Positions 56,909 to 64,000 of a stretch of DNA of 64,000 nt are shown here, piece after piece. The position numbers and the translations under genes are program-made. Source of the stretch: Beijerinckiaceae bacterium (GTDB taxonomy: Bacteria; Pseudomonadota; Alphaproteobacteria; Rhizobiales; Beijerinckiaceae); contig CANGJJ010000001.1 in assembly GCA_947454485.1 (NCBI GenBank), positions 62,001-126,000 of the forward strand, written 5' to 3'. Every line of letters starts with the position of its first letter. Position 1 is the stretch's first letter. Below the pieces are notes generated by a model. The model was not told the origin of the DNA, searched no databases, and saw only the letters and a list, made by a program, of their open reading frames with translations.

Positions 56909-58147
56909 GTGCTCACCAGTCTTTTCATCCGATCCTTTGTTCCGCGCCGCGCCCATCTGTTGGCGGCGGCGATGACCTTGTCGCTGGCCGGTTGCGGCCC
57001 GACCGGCATGCCCGGCTTTGGCCGCAGCGATGCTGAGGCACCTTTGTTGCCTCCGCCTGCGGCCAATTCGGCCATCGAGACCTCCGATCTGTCTTCCACG
57101 CCCAATGAGATTGGCGGCGGGGGCATCAAAGTCGCGCTCATTGTGCCGCTCAGCTCCGCCAGCGGTCCCAGCAGTGTGGGGCAATCGCTGCGCAATGCAG
57201 CTGAGCTGGCCTTGAGCGAATTTGGCAGCAAGGATGTCTCCATCATCGTGAAGGATGATCAGTCGACGCAGGCTGGTGCGCGCGCGGCAGCTCAAGCCGC
57301 GATCAGTGAAGGTGCAGATATTATCCTAGGCCCGCTCTTTGCTGGCAATGTGCGCGAAGTGGGCGCTGTGGCGCGCGCCGCTGGCAAGCCGGTGATTGCT
57401 TTCTCCACCGATGCCAATGTCGCCGCGCGCGGCACTTATCTTTTGTCCTTCTTGCCTGAGACCTATATCGAGCGCGTTCTTGATTATGCCGCCCAGCGCG
57501 GCAAGCGCAGTATGGCAGCACTCATACCCAGCAGTGAGTTTGGCCGCGTTGCCGAAGCGCAATTCATGGCGATTGCCGCGCGCAAAAATATCAATGTCAT
57601 GGCTGTTGAAACCTATGCGCCGGGCGGGGCCGCTGCAGCGGCGCAAAAGATTGCAGCTTTGGGTCAGCGCATCGACGCACTCTTCATTCCCGAACAGGCT
57701 GATGTGATGCCCAGCGTTGCGCAGGCCATCACCACAGCGGGTATTGATGTGAAGCGCGTGCAAATTCTGGGCACGGGCCTGTGGAATGATGCGCGCGTGT
57801 TGCAGAGCCCAGCTTTGCAAGGCGCTTGGTTCTCAACGCCCGACAATGCTGGCTTCACCAGTTTCGTCACGCGCTATAGCCGCAAATATGGCAATGAGCC
57901 GAGCCGCGTTGCGACCCTCGCTTATGATGGGGCCTCGCTGGTGGCCGCATTGTCGCGTCAGCAGGGCGCAGACCGTTTCAGCGAAACTGTGCTGCAAAAT
58001 GCCTCAGGCTTTAGCGGTGTTGATGGTGTTTTCCGCTTCCGCGCAGATGGCACCAATGAGCGCGGTCTGGCTGTCGTGATGATCAGCAATAATGCAACGC
58101 AGGTCGTCAGCCCCGCGCCCAAGAGCTTCAGCGCTTCGGCCATGTGA
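56909..58147 (+). CDS. LpoA-like lipoprotein, penicillin-binding protein activator
   Basis: The start is GTG 56909 with GGAGGGG 5 nt upstream, giving 412 residues with a lipobox LAGC (Cys29). The rest is a leucine-binding-protein (Peripl_BP_6) fold starting VALIVPLSSASGPSS, with IILGPLFAGNVREVGAVA and FSTDANVAARGTYLLSF. The C-terminal half resembles E. coli LpoA, which activates PBP1a from the outer membrane. A separate TPR domain is absent, as in many alphaproteobacterial versions. A class A PBP is encoded 8 kb upstream. Confidence 0.85.
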   Translation: MLTSLFIRSFVPRRAHLLAAAMTLSLAGCGPTGMPGFGRSDAEAPLLPPPAANSAIETSDLSSTPNEIGGGGIKVALIVPLSSASGPSSVGQSLRNAAELALSEFGSKDVSIIVKDDQSTQAGARAAAQAAISEGADIILGPLFAGNVREVGAVARAAGKPVIAFSTDANVAARGTYLLSFLPETYIERVLDYAAQRGKRSMAALIPSSEFGRVAEAQFMAIAARKNINVMAVETYAPGGAAAAAQKIAALGQRIDALFIPEQADVMPSVAQAITTAGIDVKRVQILGTGLWNDARVLQSPALQGAWFSTPDNAGFTSFVTRYSRKYGNEPSRVATLAYDGASLVAALSRQQGADRFSETVLQNASGFSGVDGVFRFRADGTNERGLAVVMISNNATQVVSPAPKSFSASAM

Positions 58148-59311
58148 TCACGCCAATTCGGCGATGATCGCATCGAGCAAGGGGAAGCCTTTGGCGGTGA
58201 CGCTGAGGCGACCATCGGGCCTTGTGGTGATGAGCGCTTCGTCGCGCAACATGTCGAGACGTGCGGGATTGAGCTTTTTGCCGCTGAGGTGTTCATAGCG
58301 TGCAGGGTCGATCCCTTCGCGCAGGCGCAGACCCATCAGCAAAAATTCATCGCCTTGCGCTTCAGCGCTCAAGACTTCTTCTTCGCTCAAACCATGGCTC
58401 TTGGTCTCGACCTGCGTCAGCCAGGTTTCAGGATGTTTGACCGTTGAATGGCCAAGGCGGCCTTGTGTGCCAATCAAGCGGCCATGTGCACCCGGACCAA
58501 TGCCCGCATATTCGCCATAGCGCCAATAGACGAGATTGTGTCGGCTCTCGCCGCCGGGGCGCGCGTGATTGGAGATCTCATAGGCCGGCATGCCAGCCTC
58601 TTCCATCATCTCCTGCGTCACATCCCACAAGGCACGGCCGACCTCTTCATCAGGCGGCGTGATCTTGCCCGCCGCAACGAGGCGCTCGAAGATCGTGTCA
58701 GGTTCGATGGTGAGTTGATAGAGCGAGAGATGTTCGGGCGCGCGTGACAAAGCCTCGCGCAATTCAGCCCGCCATTGCTGCGGTGTTTGATGCGGGCGCG
58801 CATAGATGAGATCGAATGAGGCGCGCTCGAATGTGCTGGTGGCAATCTCCACCGCGCTCATAGCTTCTTGCGCACTGTGCAAACGGCCGAGCATTTTCAA
58901 ATCTGCATCATTCATGGCTTGCACGCCCAGCGAGACGCGATTGACGCCCGCTGCGCGATAGCCACGAAAACGCTCTGCCTCAACGCTGGTGGGATTGGCC
59001 TCGAGCGTGACTTCGGCGTTAGCGCGCACCGACCAATGGCTCGCAATCGCCTCCATGATCGCGCCGACCGTTTGCGGCTGCATCAAAGAGGGTGTGCCAC
59101 CACCAAAGAAGATGGAGGTCACTTCGCGGCCCGGTGCGATGGCTGCGCGATGCGCCAGTTCCGCGCGAAAGGCCGCCACATAGCGCGCTTCATCTATGCC
59201 TTGCGAACGCACATGGCTGTTGAAGTCGCAATAGGGGCATTTCGACAGGCAGAAAGGCCAGTGCACATAAACGCCGAAGCCCGGCTCGGCTGTGGGGGGA
59301 GACAATGCCAT
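58148..59311 (-). CDS. hemW: Radical SAM heme chaperone HemW
   Basis: The 387-residue protein has CxxxCxxC in WPFCLSKCPYCDFNSH (Cys21, 25, 28) followed by Phe30, which marks HemW rather than HemN. FFGGGTPSLM, EANPTSVEAERF and RVSLGVQAMNDADLKMLGR follow. HemW delivers heme to proteins and is no longer thought to oxidise coproporphyrinogen. Its stop meets the LpoA-like stop tail to tail without spacer. Confidence 0.95.
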   Translation of the reverse strand: MALSPPTAEPGFGVYVHWPFCLSKCPYCDFNSHVRSQGIDEARYVAAFRAELAHRAAIAPGREVTSIFFGGGTPSLMQPQTVGAIMEAIASHWSVRANAEVTLEANPTSVEAERFRGYRAAGVNRVSLGVQAMNDADLKMLGRLHSAQEAMSAVEIATSTFERASFDLIYARPHQTPQQWRAELREALSRAPEHLSLYQLTIEPDTIFERLVAAGKITPPDEEVGRALWDVTQEMMEEAGMPAYEISNHARPGGESRHNLVYWRYGEYAGIGPGAHGRLIGTQGRLGHSTVKHPETWLTQVETKSHGLSEEEVLSAEAQGDEFLLMGLRLREGIDPARYEHLSGKKLNPARLDMLRDEALITTRPDGRLSVTAKGFPLLDAIIAELA

Positions 59312-59332
59312 GCGCCCTTATGGCACGGCGAG

Positions 59333-59358
59333 GCCCCAAATCTCAATGATGTTGGGGC
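59333..59358 (-). terminator. Hairpin between hemW and the YqhA-family gene
   Basis: GCCCCAA (59333-59339) and TTGGGGC (59352-59358) form a 7-bp stem with a 12-nt loop, directly after the YqhA-family stop and before hemW. No T-run follows. Confidence 0.3.
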
Positions 59359-59874
59359 TCAATGATCCTTGGAGGGCTCACTGCCATGGCCAGTGATTTT
59401 GTCGGACCAAGCCAGCACAAGGCCGGAGACCACAAAGACCACATGAATGACGACAAGCCACATCAGGTCGCGATCACTCGTCTTGCCGACATCCATAAAG
59501 GCGCGCAGCAGCTGGATCGCAGAAATGGCGACGATGGAGGAGAGCAGCTTGAGCTTCAGCCCGGTGAAATCAATCTTGGCCATCCATTCGGGCCAATCGG
59601 GGTGATCGCTGGAATCGATGCGCGAGACGAAGTTCTCATAGCCAGAGAAGATCACGATAATGATGAGGCTTGCGGTCAGACTGAGATCAATGAGGCTGAG
59701 AATATCCAGAACAAGATCAGATTCGCTCGCGCTCAAAATGGTCGGCACAATATGCACGACATGCTGGATCGACTTCACCACCATGGCGATCAGCCCGACC
59801 ACAAGGCCAAGATAGATCGGGGCCAGCAGCCAGCGGCTGTTGAACAGAGTCTTTTCCAGCAAACGTTCCAGCAT
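59359..59874 (-). CDS. YqhA-family (UPF0114) inner-membrane protein
   Basis: The 171-residue protein has three or four membrane helices, with the family opening LEKTLFNSRWLLAPIYLGLV, a second block LSLTASLIIIVIFSGYENFV and KIDFTGLKLKLLSSIVAISA. Function of this widespread family is unknown. It lies 32 bp after hrcA on the same strand and could be co-transcribed with it. Confidence 0.88.
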   Translation of the reverse strand: MLERLLEKTLFNSRWLLAPIYLGLVVGLIAMVVKSIQHVVHIVPTILSASESDLVLDILSLIDLSLTASLIIIVIFSGYENFVSRIDSSDHPDWPEWMAKIDFTGLKLKLLSSIVAISAIQLLRAFMDVGKTSDRDLMWLVVIHVVFVVSGLVLAWSDKITGHGSEPSKDH

Positions 59875-59906
59875 GGTCGCCCCCGTAGTCGCAGACGCTG
59901 CGACCT

Positions 59907-61010
59907 TTACTTACCTTGCATGATACGGGCGATCACCTTGGCTGTGTAGTCCACCATCGGCACAATTCGCGCATAATTGAGGCGCGTCGGCCCAATCACG
60001 CCCAGAACGCCGACGATGCGCTGCGCAGGATCGCAGAAAGGCGCGGCAATCATGGACGAGCCTGAGAGTGAGAAGAGCTTGTTCTCCGAGCCGATGAAGA
60101 TGCGCACACCCTCGCCTTGTTCAGCGCGCGAGAGCAGATCCATCACATCTTTCTTGGTCTCAAGATCTGCAAAGAGCAGGCGGATGCGTTCCAGATCTTC
60201 CACCGCGCGCAGATCTTCCAGCAGATTGGCCTGACCGCGCACGATGAGCTGCGAGCTGTCGCCCATGCCAGCCCAGCTCGCAAGCCCCGCGTCAACAAGG
60301 CGCGCAGTGAGTTCATCAAGCTCAGCTTGTGCGCTGTTGCGCGCATGTTCAATCTCGCCGCGCACTTCGCTCAAAGTGCGGCCTCTGATACGCGCATTGA
60401 GATAATTGCCAGCCTCGACCAAGGCCGAAGAGGGCAGGCCGCGCGGAATAGCGACGATGCGGTTCTCGACTGAGCCGTCTTCAGAGACGAGGACGGCCAA
60501 AGCGCGCTCAGGCTCGAGCTGCACAAATTCAACATGTTTCAGCCGCGCATTGTCTTTGGTGGTGACGACAACGCCTGCGCCCCTCGATAGGCCCGACAAC
60601 ATGGTCGAGGCCTCCGTCAGCACGCCTTCGAGTGTTTGATGGCGAGAGGCGGCTTTGACTTGCGCCTCGATCCGCGTGCGCTCGGCCAGCGGCAGATCGC
60701 CGATCTCCAGCATGGCATCGACGAAAAAGCGCAGGCCCAGTTCCGTGGGCATACGGCCCGCGCTGGTATGGGGCGCATAGATGAGGCCCAGCTCTTCAAG
60801 ATCCTGCATGACATTGCGCACGGAGGCCGGCGACAGGGTCATGGGCAGGACGCGCGACAAATGGCGGGAACCCACGGGGTCGCCGGTCGTCAAATAGCTG
60901 TCGACCACATGGCGAAAGATCTCGCGCGAGCGCTCGTTCAGTCTGGCAAGAGCGCTATGGTCCAGCGACAGCCGTTCCGGGAAGGTGGGGTCATGTGCGG
61001 GCATCACCAT
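59907..61010 (-). CDS. hrcA: Heat-inducible transcription repressor HrcA
   Basis: HrcA represses groESL-type genes by binding CIRCE and is activated by GroEL. The 367-residue protein has the winged-helix domain [20 protein letters not shown] to [20 protein letters not shown] and [16 protein letters not shown], then the GAF-like middle and a C-terminal IIGSSM-type loop. No CIRCE inverted repeat was found in this window. Partner grpE lies 8 kb away. Confidence 0.96.
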   Translation of the reverse strand: MVMPAHDPTFPERLSLDHSALARLNERSREIFRHVVDSYLTTGDPVGSRHLSRVLPMTLSPASVRNVMQDLEELGLIYAPHTSAGRMPTELGLRFFVDAMLEIGDLPLAERTRIEAQVKAASRHQTLEGVLTEASTMLSGLSRGAGVVVTTKDNARLKHVEFVQLEPERALAVLVSEDGSVENRIVAIPRGLPSSALVEAGNYLNARIRGRTLSEVRGEIEHARNSAQAELDELTARLVDAGLASWAGMGDSSQLIVRGQANLLEDLRAVEDLERIRLLFADLETKKDVMDLLSRAEQGEGVRIFIGSENKLFSLSGSSMIAAPFCDPAQRIVGVLGVIGPTRLNYARIVPMVDYTAKVIARIMQGK

Positions 61011-61128
61011 AAGATGACGGTGTCGCCCCTCCCATGCAAGCCCCCAAAGCGCTCAGCTGCGGCGTCCGGGCGCTTGAACCGGCGCACCAGCGGGGCCATA
61101 AGGGACCAGCAGAATTTCGGAGACCCTC

Positions 61129-62322
<1,194 letters not shown>

Positions 62323-62339
62323 GCGGATTTTGTGGCTCA

Positions 62340-62368
62340 ATCAAACAGGCACTCACTGCCTGTTTGAT
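62340..62368 (+). terminator. 12-bp perfect hairpin between gcdH and the isochorismatase-like gene
   Basis: ATCAAACAGGCA (62340-62351) pairs perfectly with TGCCTGTTTGAT (62357-62368) around CTCAC. The GGGGAG ribosome site of the next gene begins immediately after the stem. No T-run follows. It may end gcdH transcription or affect translation of the next gene. Confidence 0.5.
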
Positions 62369-62379
62369 GGGGAGATGAC

Positions 62380-63000
62380 ATGATCCGTTCTGTTCTGAGC
62401 GCTGCCTTTGCGCTGTGCTGCCTTTTGCCCGCGCAGGCGCAGACCATCGTCGATGATTGGGCCAGCGTTAAAGCCCCGCCTGCTGTCGAGCTGAAGAAGG
62501 TGACGGTTGATCCTGCCACCACGGCCTTTCTCGTACTCGATCTCGTCAAGGCCACCTGCAACGCCGAGCGTCGCCCGCGCTGTCTCGACTCTTTGCCGAA
62601 GGTCGCAGCTTTCTTGACGGAGGCGCGCAATCGCAAAATGACCGTGGTGCATAGCATCACAGGTGCAACAACGGTCAATGACATTGATCCGCGCGCAGCC
62701 CCCTTGGCGGGTGAGCCTGTCGTGCAGGCGGTCGCGAATAAATTCATCCGCAGCGATCTCGACAAGATTTTGAAGGAGCGCGGCATCAAGACGGTGATCG
62801 TTGTGGGGACGGCGGCACAAGGCGCGGTTCTGTTCACCGCTGCTGAAGCTGCCTTCCTTGGTTATAAGGTGATCGTGCCGGTTGAGGGCTCAACATCTGA
62901 ATCGCTCTATGCCGAGCAGGCGGTGAGTTGGTTGCTCGCCAATGCGCCGGGTGTCGGTGCCAATACGACACTGACGCGCTTTGATATGATCGGTTTCTAA
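62380..63000 (+). CDS. Exported isochorismatase-fold protein lacking the catalytic cysteine
   Basis: The 206-residue protein has a signal peptide (about 1-20, ending AQA) and an isochorismatase-like fold. Asp54 (FLVLDLVKA) and Lys121 (ANKFIRSD) of the triad are kept, but the nucleophile position is Ala149 in VVGTAAQGAVLFTA, where active members have Cys. Two other cysteines (Cys60, Cys68) lie near the entry of the fold. It is therefore probably not a standard hydrolase and may bind a ligand in the periplasm. Its stop overlaps that of the MFS gene. Confidence 0.82.
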   Translation: MIRSVLSAAFALCCLLPAQAQTIVDDWASVKAPPAVELKKVTVDPATTAFLVLDLVKATCNAERRPRCLDSLPKVAAFLTEARNRKMTVVHSITGATTVNDIDPRAAPLAGEPVVQAVANKFIRSDLDKILKERGIKTVIVVGTAAQGAVLFTAAEAAFLGYKVIVPVEGSTSESLYAEQAVSWLLANAPGVGANTTLTRFDMIGF

Positions 63001-64000
63001 GCCGTGTGATCTGTGCGTGCGGAGGCGCGCACGCACAGATACATCAGCACGATGCCGGCTGCGGCGGGCAGGGTGACAAGCGAGACATGCTCGGTGAGCA
63101 GCGCAACACCAGCCCCCGCCAGACAGCCCAAAGCCGCGCCCGCATCCCAGCCACCTTCCGCTGCAAAATGAAACCGAAAGGCTGCGCCTGAATTTTTCGC
63201 GCGGTCGTAAATCATCGTCATCAGTACGGTCGTATAGACCGCCATGACGGCTGCGCCGCTGGCATGAGCCAGAAAAGCCGCCAGAGGCGACCAGCTCGCA
63301 CTTGCGCGAAAGGCAAAGCTCGCCGCAAGACAGAGCGAGACGACAATCAATGCGCGTTCGCGATTGCCCCGGTCGATCACATGGCCAACGACGAGGCTCG
63401 CCAAAGCGCCCGCCAAACCAGCTGCGGCATTGGCGATGCCAAAACTCTCATAGCCCGAGCCCAGAATGATGAAGAGCGCCATAGGCCATGCGAAGGCGAG
63501 CCCCGCGCACATGAAGCCATCAGCGGCAAAAGCCAGAACACCGCGCCGGTCAATCTCGCGAAAAGACAGGCGCGGTGTCGAAATCTCTCCCGCATCAATC
63601 TTGGGCATAAAGAAGAGCGGCGCTGCCGAGAGCAGGGTGGTGACAGCGGCCAGCGCAAAATTGACCTGCGCCCCAAATCGCTCGAGCAAGACGCCGCCAA
63701 TCAAGGGCCCCACCACATAGACAAAGGCCGCGACCGCATGTCGCCAGCCCAGTTCGCGGCCGCGTGAAGCCCCGCCACCCGTCATCGCCGCCATGGCGTG
63801 ATAGGAGGGCCAATAGAGCGATTCGCCCAGGGCAAAGGTCGCAAGCCAGATGAGGAGCCACAGCGGCTCGCTGGCGCGGGCGAGGGGGAAGAATTGCGCG
63901 GCCACAACGAGCGCGCCCAAAATGGTCGCCCCTTTGATGCCCACAAGCCGCACCAAAGGCACCGACAGGCTGCGCGCCACAAAGCGCACGGCGAGCAGGC
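62997..64000 (-). CDS. Major facilitator superfamily transporter (5' end outside window)
   Basis: The frame is open to the edge of the window, so the N-terminus is cut. The visible part has ten or so hydrophobic helices, with a mid-protein charged loop (RLSFREIDRRG) and a motif VGHVIDRGNRERALIV like MFS loop motifs between helices. GTG 63989 is in frame but is likely internal, as the sequence before it continues a membrane protein. The substrate is unknown. It converges on the isochorismatase-like gene. Confidence 0.82.
   Translation of the reverse strand, partial: LLAVRFVARSLSVPLVRLVGIKGATILGALVVAAQFFPLARASEPLWLLIWLATFALGESLYWPSYHAMAAMTGGGASRGRELGWRHAVAAFVYVVGPLIGGVLLERFGAQVNFALAAVTTLLSAAPLFFMPKIDAGEISTPRLSFREIDRRGVLAFAADGFMCAGLAFAWPMALFIILGSGYESFGIANAAAGLAGALASLVVGHVIDRGNRERALIVVSLCLAASFAFRASASWSPLAAFLAHASGAAVMAVYTTVLMTMIYDRAKNSGAAFRFHFAAEGGWDAGAALGCLAGAGVALLTEHVSLVTLPAAAGIVLMYLCVRASARTDHTA

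Noticed and set aside
59907-61128. CIRCE element near hrcA
   Set aside because: The TTAGCACTC-N9-GAGTGCTAA pattern was not found upstream of hrcA or dnaK in this window.

Overview
The window looks like the chromosome of an alphaproteobacterium, most likely of the order Hyphomicrobiales (Rhizobiales). Evidence: the rpmH-rnpA-yidC-engB-argB block, the fabA-fabB-fabI order, a DUF1150-Hsp20 pair, a PmtA-type phospholipid methyltransferase, an IalB-family protein, an Omp25/31-type barrel, and several tripartite-tricarboxylate-type binding proteins. Genus cannot be set from sequence reading alone. There is no phage, insertion sequence, integrase, CRISPR array or rRNA operon. One tRNA gene (Arg-ACG) is present.

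Layout. 0-9 kb is a cell-surface island. It holds the end of an unknown surface protein, a small exported low-complexity protein, a CsgG/HfaB-like outer-membrane lipoprotein, an IalB-like protein, an outer-membrane barrel and a small exported protein. Facing these is a four-gene archaic chaperone-usher pilus operon with spore-coat-U subunits. 9-13.5 kb carries a binding protein, a B12-binding-domain protein, tRNA-Arg and a sensor kinase. 13.5-20.5 kb is the conserved rpmH/rnpA/yidC/engB/argB block with a HAD nucleotidase, a second binding protein and an OsmC protein. 20.5-26 kb has a lone HicB, dnaK-dnaJ, pmtA and pyrF.

26-34 kb has a Spy-like protein, a large membrane protein, the unsaturated fatty acid operon (fabA-fabB-fabI), an SH3-domain protein, a 2-hydroxyacid dehydrogenase and MepA. 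34-39 kb has purU and a divergent biotin locus (bioF-bioD against bioB-bioA). 39-46.3 kb has a thiolase, a nitrilase-family amidase, DUF1150-hsp20, rdgB-rph and a hydroxylase plus VOC-protein pair that looks catabolic. 46.3-59 kb is housekeeping: a class A penicillin-binding protein, dapB-alkB, grpE, the rsmI-yraN-gshB-glnD operon, an LpoA-like lipoprotein and hemW. 59-64 kb has a YqhA-family protein, hrcA, glutaryl-CoA dehydrogenase, an exported isochorismatase-like protein without its nucleophile, and a truncated MFS transporter.

The least ordinary material is the 0-9 kb surface island, where a CsgG-type secretion locus abuts an archaic pilus operon. Smaller signals of interest are a lone HicB behind a perfect 18-bp palindrome, a hairpin that may act as an RNA thermometer ahead of hsp20, an inverted repeat in the biotin divergon that is not the known BioR box, and recurrent 3' hairpins without U-tracts. 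No complete new system can be proved from the sequence alone.
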